DNA from: Microbacterium sp.
GTDB lineage: Bacteria > Actinomycetota > Actinomycetes > Actinomycetales > Microbacteriaceae
Assembly: GCA_017306415.1 (NCBI GenBank)
Contig: JAFKIL010000002.1
Location: 532,605 to 596,604, forward strand
Reading direction: 5' to 3'
DNA: 64,000 bases
Shown here: positions 10,046-16,984 of the stretch, piece by piece
How positions within the stretch are numbered: the first letter of the stretch is position 1
Layout of the letters: each line of letters begins with the position of its first letter
Notes under the pieces: generated by a model
Databases searched by the model: none
Told to the model about the DNA's origin: nothing
The model's input: only the letters and a program-made list of their open reading frames with translations
Made by a program: the position numbers and the translations under genes

Positions 10046-10546
10046 ATGAGCGCGTTCACGGTCCGGCCGGCGACCACGGCGGATGTCCGAGGCATCCACG
10101 CCCTGCTTGAGCCCTACGTGCAGCGACGCATCCTGCTGGGCAAGGACCTTGTCGTGCTCTTCGAGTCCACGCAGCAGTTCCTCGTCGCCGAAGCGGACGG
10201 CGAGCTCGTCGGCTGCGGTGCGCTGCACGTCATGTGGGAGGACCTCGGTGAGGTCCGCACGCTCATCGTCGCCGACGACTGGCTGCACCATGGTGTGGGA
10301 CGGGCCATCGTGGAGGGGCTCGAGGACGACGCGCGGACTCTGGGCCTGAGCCGCCTGTTCTGCCTCACGTTCGAGGTGGACTTCTTCACGGCGCGGGGAT
10401 TCGAGCCGATCGGCGAGCAGGTCGTCGACCCGGACGTGTACTCGCAGCTCATCCGGAGCCCCGACGAGGGCGTGGCCGAGTTCCTCGATCTCGCCCACGT
10501 GAAGCCCAACACGCTCGGCAACACCCGGATGCTCAAGAAGCTGTGA
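10046..10546 (+). CDS. Amino-acid N-acetyltransferase (short ArgA-type N-acetylglutamate synthase)
   Basis: The protein would acetylate glutamate with acetyl-CoA at the first step of arginine synthesis. It is a 166-residue single GNAT domain, the size of the short mycobacterial ArgA rather than the longer E. coli enzyme. It shows the N-terminal strand FTVRPATTADV, the acyl-CoA loop region around DDWLHHGVGRAIVEGL, and the family's C-terminal FFTARGFEPI. The final segment, HVKPNTLGNTRMLKKL, resembles the tails of this subgroup. It stands alone between two terminator-like gaps. The acceptor substrate is inferred from subfamily resemblance. Confidence 0.82.
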   Translation: MSAFTVRPATTADVRGIHALLEPYVQRRILLGKDLVVLFESTQQFLVAEADGELVGCGALHVMWEDLGEVRTLIVADDWLHHGVGRAIVEGLEDDARTLGLSRLFCLTFEVDFFTARGFEPIGEQVVDPDVYSQLIRSPDEGVAEFLDLAHVKPNTLGNTRMLKKL

Positions 10547-10598
10547 CCGAGATCCTCGGCGCTGGGCGCGCCGGGCGCAGCGCCGCGAGACGTCCGCT

Positions 10599-10604
10599 TA
10601 GCCT
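10599..10604 (+). promoter_or_regulatory. TAGCCT -10 element for leaderless gene at 10611
   Basis: TAGCCT, six bases, then GTG 10611. The gap contains no ribosome-binding site. Confidence 0.6.
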
Positions 10605-10610
10605 GGCTGC

Positions 10611-11312
10611 GTGAGCAGCACACCCGCACGACGTCATTCGCCGGCGGTGTATCGCCGTCGTCGGCTGGTGCTGTTCGTCGCCCTGATCGCGGTCGTGGCT
10701 CTGGTCTGGCTGCTGATCGCGCAACCGTGGCGCGCGGGCGGCGCCGAGCCGGCGGTCGCCGCGAGCCGCTCCACGGATCCCGCGACGTCGCTCCCCGCGC
10801 CGTCGAGCTCTCCGACCTCCACGCCGACCGCGACGAAGAAGGCGACGCCCAGCGCGACCCCGACGCGAACCGGCACACCCAGCCCGGGCGCGACCAACGC
10901 GACGAAGCCGTGCGCGGCGTCCGACATCGTGGTGGCGGCGGTCGCGGACAAGACGTCGTACGGGGCGGGTCAGAATCCGAAGCTGTCGATCAAGCTCACC
11001 AACGAGGGATCGGCCGCCTGCACGTTCAACGTCGGCACGACCACGCAGTCGTTCACGGTCACGAGTGGAAGCGACACCTGGTGGCGCTCGACGGACTGCC
11101 AGACCGAGCCCAGCGACATGGTGGTCCTGCTGAAGGCGGGGCAGACGGTGTCGAGCGCGCAGCCCGTCGTGTGGGACCGGACGCGCTCCTCCGTCTCGAC
11201 CTGCCAGTCGACGAACCGGCCGAAGGCCCCGGGCGGCGGAGCCACCTATCACCTGAGGGTGTCGATCGGGGGAGTAGCATCTCAGGGAGACACCCTGTTC
11301 CTGCTCTATTGA
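10611..11312 (+). CDS. Membrane-anchored protein with extracellular Ig-like domain
   Basis: The 233-residue product has a basic N-terminus (residues 1-20) and one membrane helix (about 21-42). A Ser/Thr/Pro spacer covers about residues 55-100, consistent with crossing the cell wall. The outer domain of about 130 residues carries five Cys and a beta-rich pattern typical of Ig-like modules (KTSYGAGQNPKLSIKLTNEG). No enzyme motif is seen. The GTG start fits the leaderless promoter. A hairpin lies 23 bases after the stop. The function is unknown. Confidence 0.75.
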   Translation: MSSTPARRHSPAVYRRRRLVLFVALIAVVALVWLLIAQPWRAGGAEPAVAASRSTDPATSLPAPSSSPTSTPTATKKATPSATPTRTGTPSPGATNATKPCAASDIVVAAVADKTSYGAGQNPKLSIKLTNEGSAACTFNVGTTTQSFTVTSGSDTWWRSTDCQTEPSDMVVLLKAGQTVSSAQPVVWDRTRSSVSTCQSTNRPKAPGGGATYHLRVSIGGVASQGDTLFLLY

Positions 11313-11334
11313 GCCCTGCGCGTGTCGGCCATTT

Positions 11335-11354
11335 TGTCCCCCTAAAGGGGGACA
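11335..11354 (+). terminator. Hairpin after membrane-anchored protein gene
   Basis: TGTCCCCC and GGGGGACA form an 8-bp stem around a TAAA loop 23 bases after the stop at 11312. T residues precede it and A residues follow it, so it could terminate transcription in either direction. Confidence 0.55.
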
Positions 11355-11477
11355 GACAAATCCCTTGCAGAGGGATACCGTTGAGGTGCAACGTGGCGCA
11401 ACGTCATGGTGTGAGCTGTCCCCAGCAGCGTAACGATCCGTCCCCAGCGGGTCCTACACCGTAGCGCGCAACGTGAT

Positions 11478-11525
11478 GGGCCCTCTCGAGTTCTCCAGTC
11501 CCCAATGGGCGACTCGAGAGGGCCC
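11478..11525 (+). terminator. Strong inverted repeat, terminator-like
   Basis: GGGCCCTCTCGAGT at 11478-11491 pairs perfectly with ACTCGAGAGGGCCC at 11512-11525 across a 20-base loop. It is the strongest structure in the gap and could end a small transcript that starts within it. Confidence 0.55.
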
Positions 11526-11733
11526 CGCTTCATTTCCGGGACCTTCGTCGCCCCCGGTGCGGTGGCTGTCGCCTCTTCGCGCCGTCCGGAACGCATCGCA
11601 GGGCGATGTTCCGAAGGGGGATGGTCTCACAGTACTCCCGGCCCTCGACACGAGGTGCGCGCCGCGCCGAAGACGACTGACGGATGCGGCGGATCGGCCC
11701 GGGTCTGCCGGCGCCGCGGCACCTGTGCACGGC

Positions 11734-11739
11734 TAGCCT
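11734..11739 (+). promoter_or_regulatory. TAGCCT -10 element for leaderless gene at 11746
   Basis: TAGCCT, six bases, then GTG 11746, identical in spacing to the site at 10599. Confidence 0.6.
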
Positions 11740-11745
11740 GGAACC

Positions 11746-12156
11746 GTGGCATCCGAGATCGAGCGCGCAGACGACCCGACCCTCCTCCGGAATCCGCCCC
11801 TGACCGACGCCCTGCAGACGCAGGACATGGCCGCGATCGCCTTCGCGCTCCGGCACGGACCGACCGTGGTGCCGCTCGCAACCGGCGCGCCGGACGCCGA
11901 TCGGTCGGAGGAGGATCGCTCCGAGCCGTGGGTCTACCGCGCGTCGCCGACCGATGAGCCGGTCCTCCTGCTGTTCAGCGATGCGCGATTCCGCCCGCCC
12001 GCCGTGCCGGCCGCGGCGGGAGCGGGCTCGCCCGCGTGGCTCCGCGCGTACCTCGATGCCCACGCATCCGAGATCGGCGCGGTGTTCCTCGACTTCGCGG
12101 GTCCGCACCCACTGCGTGCGACGCCCGCCGACCTCATCGCGGCGCTCGACGCCTGA
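11746..12156 (+). CDS. Small uncharacterised protein, possibly SseB-like
   Basis: The product has 136 residues with no signal peptide or membrane helix. The stretch PVLLLFSDARFRPP followed by a helix and the closing ADLIAALDA resembles SseB-family proteins (strand, helix, then a terminal helix). Resemblance is weak and I would not assign a role. The gene converges on radA with nine bases between the stops. The GTG start is set by the leaderless promoter. Confidence 0.65.
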   Translation: MASEIERADDPTLLRNPPLTDALQTQDMAAIAFALRHGPTVVPLATGAPDADRSEEDRSEPWVYRASPTDEPVLLLFSDARFRPPAVPAAAGAGSPAWLRAYLDAHASEIGAVFLDFAGPHPLRATPADLIAALDA

Positions 12157-12165
12157 CTCCCGGCG

Positions 12166-13536
12166 TCAGAAGTCGGGGACGTCGCCGTCGTCGACCGGCG
12201 CGGCGGCATGCGCCCCGACGAGCCGCAGGGCGTCGGCGATGCCACCGGAACGTTCGTCGAGGATCGTCCGGTAGCCGAGCCGCGCCGCCTCGGTGCGACG
12301 CTGGGACGCCTGGCTCACCGGCCGGATCTCGCCGGACAGGCTGAGCTCGCCCACGGCCGCGACGTCGTGGCGGATGGCCTGCTCCCGCAGGGCGGTCGCG
12401 ATCGCGATGGCGATCGCCAGGTCGGCGCCGGGCTCGACGAGCCTCACGCCGCCCACCGTGGAGACGTAGACGTCTTTATCGGAGAGGCGCACTCGGCCCC
12501 GTCGTTCGAGGATGGCGAGGATCATCGCGACCCGGGACGAATCGACGCCGCTGACGACCCGACGCGGATTCGGTGCCGTCGTCGCGACGGTGAGCGCCTG
12601 CACCTCGACGGGGAGGGCGCGGCGACCCTCGAGCGCGATCGTGACGCAGGTGCCGGCGACCGGCTTGCCGTTGCCCAGGAACAGCCTGCTGGGGTCGGGG
12701 ACCTCCTCGATGCCCGCACCGGTCATGTCGAAGCAGCCGACCTCGTCGGTCGGGCCGAACCTGTTCTTCTGCGTACGGATGAACCGCAGCGACGTCTGCC
12801 GGTCGCCCTCGAAGTGGCACACGACGTCGACCAGGTGCTCAAGGATGCGCGGGCCCGCGATCGAGCCGTCCTTCGTGACGTGGCCCACGATCACGATCGG
12901 CAGTGCGCGGTCCTTCGCCACCCGGATGAGGGTGGACGCGACCTCGCGCACCTGGCTCGGGTGACCGGCCAGTCCGTCGGACATCGAGGACGACACGGTC
13001 TGCACCGAGTCGACGATGAGGAGCTCGGGCTGTACCTCGTCGACGTGGCCCAGGATCGTCGCGAGGTCGGTCTCGCTGGCGAGGAACAGCTCGTCGTCGA
13101 GCGCCCCGGTGCGTTCGGCCCGCAGCCGGATCTGCGCCGTCGACTCTTCACCGCTCGCGTACAGCACTCGACGGCCCGCCCGAGCGCTCTGCGCGGCGAC
13201 CTCGAGCAGCAGGGTCGACTTGCCGACGCCGGGCTCACCCGACAGGAGGACGGCGGCACCGGGGACGATGCCGCCCCCGAGCACGCGGTCGAACTCGCCG
13301 ACACCGCTCGTGCGGCGCGGCGCCTCGGTCGTGTCGATGGTCGTGATGGGGCGCGCGGCGCGGCCGGCGGCGGGCGCGACGGGCGTCACCGAGCGGACGA
13401 TGCCCGTCGTCTCGGCCGCCTCGACCACGGTGCCCCACTGCTGGCACTCGCCGCAGCGGCCGGCCCACTTGGGGCTCGTCCACCCGCACTCGGTGCACCG
13501 GAACGCCGCGGCGGTGGTCATGCGTCGGGTGGCCAT
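12166..13536 (-). CDS. radA: DNA repair protein RadA
   Basis: RadA is a RecA-like ATPase that extends branches during homologous recombination. The 456-residue protein has, in order, an N-terminal zinc finger (CTECG and CGECQ pairs at about residues 14-31), Walker A GEPGVGKST near residue 98, the RadA signature KNRFG followed by PTDEVG, and a C-terminal Lon-protease-like domain without evident protease function. Length and order are normal. The ATG at 13536 is chosen because the zinc finger begins 13 residues later and a TACGCT element sits six bases upstream. Longer versions of the frame run into the next gene. Confidence 0.97.
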   Translation of the reverse strand: MATRRMTTAAAFRCTECGWTSPKWAGRCGECQQWGTVVEAAETTGIVRSVTPVAPAAGRAARPITTIDTTEAPRRTSGVGEFDRVLGGGIVPGAAVLLSGEPGVGKSTLLLEVAAQSARAGRRVLYASGEESTAQIRLRAERTGALDDELFLASETDLATILGHVDEVQPELLIVDSVQTVSSSMSDGLAGHPSQVREVASTLIRVAKDRALPIVIVGHVTKDGSIAGPRILEHLVDVVCHFEGDRQTSLRFIRTQKNRFGPTDEVGCFDMTGAGIEEVPDPSRLFLGNGKPVAGTCVTIALEGRRALPVEVQALTVATTAPNPRRVVSGVDSSRVAMILAILERRGRVRLSDKDVYVSTVGGVRLVEPGADLAIAIAIATALREQAIRHDVAAVGELSLSGEIRPVSQASQRRTEAARLGYRTILDERSGGIADALRLVGAHAAAPVDDGDVPDF

Positions 13537-13542
13537 GGGCTC

Positions 13543-13548
13543 AGCGTA
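13543..13548 (-). promoter_or_regulatory. TACGCT -10 element for leaderless radA
   Basis: On the minus strand TACGCT is followed by six bases and the radA ATG. It matches the other leaderless starts exactly. Confidence 0.6.
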
Positions 13549-13646
13549 CGGGCAGCCGCCGACATCACCGCGGGGGCGCGGCGGGGTGCCCGCGTTGCCC
13601 AGGTCGAGGCGGTTCCGCGACGGCGCTCGATCCGCCGTGGGGCAGC

Positions 13647-14408
13647 TCAGCCTGTCACGCTGCCGCCCAGCGCGGCCTCCATCCGCCGGCGCTCGTCGAT
13701 GCGGCGGATGAGCTCCTCCTGTGCGCGCGCGACCAGGTCCGGGTCGATCGGCCTCTGCGGGACCGCGGACGTGCCGTGGTGCCGCGCGACGTAGTCGGCC
13801 AGTTCGGGCCCGGACTCCCACGAGACGACGAGACCGTACCGCGCCGCGGTGCCGCGGTGCCACACCGCGTGCCACAGGCGCTGGGTGTCGACGACGACGC
13901 GCGTGCCGACGGGGAGGGGGATGCGCACCTCGCTCGCCGGATCCATCCGATCGCTCCGGAGCAGCAGCATGGACTCGGCATCGTCGGTGAGGTTCAGGAA
14001 GCCCCGCACGATCCAGCCCGAGCCCGTCGGGTTCAGCCGGTTGTTGTCGTCGCGGTGCAGATTGCCGACGGCATCCGCGTAGGTGTTCGGCTGCAGCTCG
14101 ACGACACGGCAGCGGCCGACGTCGGCGCCCGGCTCCTGTGCGCGGCGGGCGAGGGTCGGCGCCCGGAGGACCTGCGAGGGGATCCAGACCCCGCCCTTGT
14201 CCGGGCGCGGGGGCGTGTGATTCCAGAACCCGTTGCACTCGACCTCGCCCGCGTAGCTCGTGAGCGGGGCGAACCGGGTGATGCCGGACGAGCGCCAGCC
14301 GGTGTACTCGAGCCCGGTCCACTCCGCCGGGTCGCAGGGGCGGTCGTCGCGGTCCAGCACGACGTAGCCGGCCCGATCGAGAGCCGCGAGCGTGAGGTGG
14401 TCGCCCAT
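13647..14408 (-). CDS. Putative 2-oxoglutarate/Fe(II)-type oxygenase
   Basis: The 253-residue protein carries HRDDNNR (His118 and Asp120 as an HxD pair). About 60 residues later it has WHAVWH (His180 or His184) with Arg190 after it. This HxD...H...R arrangement is the iron- and 2-oxoglutarate-binding pattern of the cupin-fold dioxygenases. Strands around it (VVELQPNTY, WIVRGFLNL, GTRVVVDTQ) fit the fold. The substrate is unknown. It lies between radA and ldh on the same strand. The ATG at 14408 has a GAAAGG site. Fold assignment is inference from the motif, not from a recognised family. Confidence 0.6.
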   Translation of the reverse strand: MGDHLTLAALDRAGYVVLDRDDRPCDPAEWTGLEYTGWRSSGITRFAPLTSYAGEVECNGFWNHTPPRPDKGGVWIPSQVLRAPTLARRAQEPGADVGRCRVVELQPNTYADAVGNLHRDDNNRLNPTGSGWIVRGFLNLTDDAESMLLLRSDRMDPASEVRIPLPVGTRVVVDTQRLWHAVWHRGTAARYGLVVSWESGPELADYVARHHGTSAVPQRPIDPDLVARAQEELIRRIDERRRMEAALGGSVTG

Positions 14409-14474
14409 CGCTGGCCTTTCGCGTCGCGGCGCGGTCGCCGCCGAGCCCAGCCTAACTCCGCGGCCGCGCCGGCA

Positions 14475-15428
14475 TCAGGCCCGGAGCGAGTCGGCCACGG
14501 AGCGCAGCGCATCCGCGGAGTGGCGGAGCAGGTCGAGCTCGCGATCGGAGAAGTCGGTCTGGCGGATGGGCGCTGCGCCCGACGCGCTCACGATCGACGG
14601 CACGGAGAGGGCCACACCGCTGATGCCGTGGAAGTCGTCGAGCACCGTGCTCACGGGCATGATCGCGTGCTCGTCGTGCAGGATCGCCTCCACGATGCGC
14701 GCGCTGGAGAGGCCGATCGCGTAGTTGGTCGCACCTTTGCCGCGGATGACCGTGTACGCGGCATCCCGCACGTCGACGGCGATCTGCTCCAGTTCCGCCT
14801 CGGTCATCGGCGCGCCGCCCGCCGGCCGCCAGTCCAGGATCGGCACCGAGCCGATCGTCGCCCTCGACCAGTGCGGGAACTCGGTGTCGCCGTGCTCGCC
14901 GATGATCTGGGCGTGCACGCTGGAGGTCGACACGCCGGCACGGCGGGCGAGGAGCCAGCGCAGGCGGGACGTGTCGAGCACGGTGCCGGAGGCGAAGACG
15001 CGCTCCGGCGGCAGGCCGGTGGCCTCCTGCGCGAGCACCGTCAGCACGTCGCAGGGATTCGTCACGATCACGTAGATCGCGTTCGGAGCAGCCTCCAGCA
15101 GCTGGGGCATCATCGCGCGGAGGATTCCGGCGTTCGTCGATGCGAGCTCGATGCGGGTCTGCCCCGGCTTCTGCTTCGCGCCCGCGGTGATCACGACGAC
15201 GTGCGAGCCCTCGACGACGGACAGGTCGCTGCCCCCGACGATGTCGCTCGTGCCGGTGAACTGCGTGCCGTGGGCGAGGTCGAGCACCTCGGCCTCGACC
15301 TTCTCGGTCGCGATGTCGTAGAGCGCGACATGGCGCGCCGATCCGCGGATGAGGGCGGCGTACGCCGTGCTGGACCCGACGCTGCCCGCGCCGACGACGG
15401 TGAGTTTGGAGTTCTCGATCACGCTCAT
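14475..15428 (-). CDS. ldh: L-lactate dehydrogenase
   Basis: The enzyme interconverts pyruvate and L-lactate with NADH. The 317-residue protein has the Rossmann loop GAGSVGSS, the acidic Asp that selects NAD (LYDIATEK), and the substrate loop KQKPGQTR. Gln at the specificity position points to lactate rather than malate. It also has TNPCDVLT and the catalytic His in IGEHGDTEF. Length is typical. The start is set by a CAGACT element six bases upstream. It is divergent from the F420-type oxidoreductase gene, and the two -10 elements lie about 15 bases apart. Confidence 0.96.
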   Translation of the reverse strand: MSVIENSKLTVVGAGSVGSSTAYAALIRGSARHVALYDIATEKVEAEVLDLAHGTQFTGTSDIVGGSDLSVVEGSHVVVITAGAKQKPGQTRIELASTNAGILRAMMPQLLEAAPNAIYVIVTNPCDVLTVLAQEATGLPPERVFASGTVLDTSRLRWLLARRAGVSTSSVHAQIIGEHGDTEFPHWSRATIGSVPILDWRPAGGAPMTEAELEQIAVDVRDAAYTVIRGKGATNYAIGLSSARIVEAILHDEHAIMPVSTVLDDFHGISGVALSVPSIVSASGAAPIRQTDFSDRELDLLRHSADALRSVADSLRA

Positions 15429-15434
15429 GCGCCC

Positions 15435-15440
15435 AGTCTG
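15435..15440 (-). promoter_or_regulatory. CAGACT variant -10 element for leaderless ldh
   Basis: On the minus strand CAGACT precedes the ldh ATG by six bases. The first base departs from TANNNT, but the same hexamer and spacing occur before the PAP2 gene. Confidence 0.4.
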
Positions 15441-15453
15441 GCAGGGGCGGACG

Positions 15454-15459
15454 TAGCCT
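15454..15459 (+). promoter_or_regulatory. TAGCCT -10 element upstream of F420-type oxidoreductase
   Basis: TAGCCT lies 49 bases before ATG 15509, so the transcript would have a leader of about 40 bases carrying a GACGGAGA ribosome-binding site. Confidence 0.4.
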
Positions 15460-15508
15460 GACTGAGGCGGTCGGATGCGGCATCCGGAGCCGGGACGGAG
15501 AACAGCAG

Positions 15509-16366
15509 ATGGAATTCGGAATCCACATCGCGGACTTCACGTGGAAGAGCGGTCCGGCACAGCTCGGCCCCGCGCTCGCGCGCCACGTCCGCAACGCCGA
15601 GGCGGCGGGGATCGAGCGGATCACGGTCATGGACCACTTCTGGCAGCTGCCGGGGATCGGACCCGTCGAGCACGAGATGCTCGAGGCCTACGCGACCCTC
15701 GGCTTCATCGCCGCGCACACCGAGAAGGCGCTCCTGCACACGCTCGTCACGGGCGTCATCTACCGGCACCCGTCGCTCCTCGCGAAGCAGATCACGACGC
15801 TCGACGTGCTCTCCGGCGGCCGCGTCGGCCTCGGGATCGGCGCCGCCTGGAACGAGCAGGAGTGCGCGGGCCTCGGCTTCGCCTTCCCGCCCGTCAGGGA
15901 GCGGTTCGAGCAGCTCGAGGAGACGCTGCAGATCTGCCTGCAGATGTGGTCCGACTCCGAGGAGGCGTACGACGGCGCGATCTGGCAGCTCGAGCGGACG
16001 CTGAACTCGCCGCAGAGCATCACGCGGCCGCATCCGTACCTCATGATCGGCGGCGGCGGCGAGAAGAAGACGCTCCGGCTCGTGGCGCAGTACGCGGATG
16101 CCTGCAACCTGGGTGTGCGCGACGAACTCCCCACGCACAAGCTCGACGTCCTGCGCGGGCACTGCGACGCGGTGGGGCGCGACTACGACGACATCGAGAA
16201 GACGGCGATGATCCCCGTCGGCCCCGACTCGACGCCCGAGCAGGTGGCCGCGCTGGTGGAACAGCTCGCCGGGGTCGGCTTCACGGCGACGTACGTGTTC
16301 TCGGTGGGCATCGACGAGCCCGAGCGCGTCGTCGACCTCATCGCGGGGGCGAAGGCGCTCGCCTGA
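15509..16366 (+). CDS. LLM-class F420-dependent oxidoreductase
   Basis: The 285-residue protein is a luciferase-like monooxygenase-fold enzyme of the F420 group common in actinobacteria. It has the N-terminal strand FGIHIADF, the EAAGIERITVMDHFW segment typical of TIM-barrel LLM proteins, HTLVTGVIYRHP, the SGGRVGLGIGAAWNEQE motif, and HPYLMIGGGGEKKTLRL for cofactor phosphate binding. It should use reduced F420 or flavin on an unknown substrate. It is divergent from ldh. Confidence 0.9.
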   Translation: MEFGIHIADFTWKSGPAQLGPALARHVRNAEAAGIERITVMDHFWQLPGIGPVEHEMLEAYATLGFIAAHTEKALLHTLVTGVIYRHPSLLAKQITTLDVLSGGRVGLGIGAAWNEQECAGLGFAFPPVRERFEQLEETLQICLQMWSDSEEAYDGAIWQLERTLNSPQSITRPHPYLMIGGGGEKKTLRLVAQYADACNLGVRDELPTHKLDVLRGHCDAVGRDYDDIEKTAMIPVGPDSTPEQVAALVEQLAGVGFTATYVFSVGIDEPERVVDLIAGAKALA

Positions 16367-16425
16367 CGGGTCGGTTCCCCGGACCTGTGTCGTTCTGCGG
16401 ATTCGCGAGTCCTGGGAACGTCGCG

Positions 16426-16431
16426 TAAACT
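16426..16431 (+). promoter_or_regulatory. TAAACT -10 candidate for tRNA-Ser
   Basis: TAAACT lies seven bases before the first base of the tRNA. This is the expected spacing if transcription starts at or near the mature 5' end. No clear -35 element is seen. Confidence 0.4.
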
Positions 16432-16438
16432 CTTCGGC

Positions 16439-16529
16439 GGTGACGTGTCCGAGCGGCCGAAGGTGCAACTCTCGAAAAGTTGTGTAGGGTAACCCCCTAC
16501 CGTGGGTTCAAATCCCACCGTCACCGCCA
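16439..16529 (+). tRNA. tRNA-Ser (anticodon CGA)
   Basis: Acceptor arms GGTGACG and CGTCACC pair fully, followed by discriminator G and an encoded CCA. The anticodon arm CAACT-CTCGAAA-AGTTG places CGA in the loop, which reads UCG. A long variable arm (GTAGGGTAACCCCCTAC region) is typical of tRNA-Ser. The T arm is GTGGG-TTCAAAT-CCCAC. Length is 91 bases with CCA. Confidence 0.97.
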
Positions 16530-16532
16530 GAT

Positions 16533-16576
16533 TGAGCCGGATTGAGCCCCTTTGACGAGGGTTTCGATCCGGCTCA
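16533..16576 (+). terminator. Inverted repeat after tRNA-Ser
   Basis: TGAGCCGGAT and ATCCGGCTCA form a 10-bp stem across a 24-base loop, beginning four bases after the tRNA CCA. It is a likely terminator for the tRNA transcript. Confidence 0.6.
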
Positions 16577-16984
16577 TTCCCTTTGGTTCCCGTCCGTTCT
16601 GGCTCAGCTGTGGGCACGGTTGGTCAGGGGTTTGGTCGAGGACGCGCCGTGGCCGCCGTTCAGCGAACCGAACGGAGCTTTAGATCCGCTCGAACGGGCA
16701 TGAGAAGGCTCGATAGGCGCCTTACTCGCGCGCGTGCCCACGACGTGCCCACATGATCGACGGTGGGTGAAGTACCCACGGTAGGCGTCGGCGTCGGCGG
16801 CTGAGCCCCCACTCTCCTAGCGGGCGGTCCAGTGGGCACGCCTGGCGATCGCCCCACGCCAGCGCTCTTCAAGGGCACTTCACACCGCTGATGCGAGGCT
16901 CGCGGAAACCGTACTACTGAGATCGGCGCGGCTCTCTGGGCTCATCTCGACGCACTGTCAATAATGGGGTGAGGGAGATGATCG
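16577..16984 (+). other. Gene-free stretch downstream of tRNA-Ser
   Basis: About 400 bases with no supported gene. Short open frames exist on both strands but lack ribosome-binding sites and family character. Direct motifs such as CGTGCCCA and GTGGGCAC recur. The position at a tRNA 3' end is a classical integration point, but I see no integrase. GAGGGAG at the right edge is the ribosome-binding site of the next gene. Confidence 0.4.

Larger units (their letters stand above)
11355..11745 (+). other. Long gene-free region with candidate structured RNA
   Basis: No convincing gene lies here. The motif GTCCCCA occurs three times (near 11417, 11440 and 11498), each flanked by short complementary stretches. 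The region has a 14-bp stem-loop at 11478-11525 and an imperfect hairpin at about 11589-11615. This would fit a small RNA with C-rich loops, as known from other actinobacteria, but no clear promoter is visible and I cannot fold it reliably. Confidence 0.3.

Noticed and set aside
16183-16617. An open frame whose product contains VGFEPTVGG and related sequence
   Set aside because: This is a translation of the tRNA-Ser and its flank, a well-known source of false proteins.
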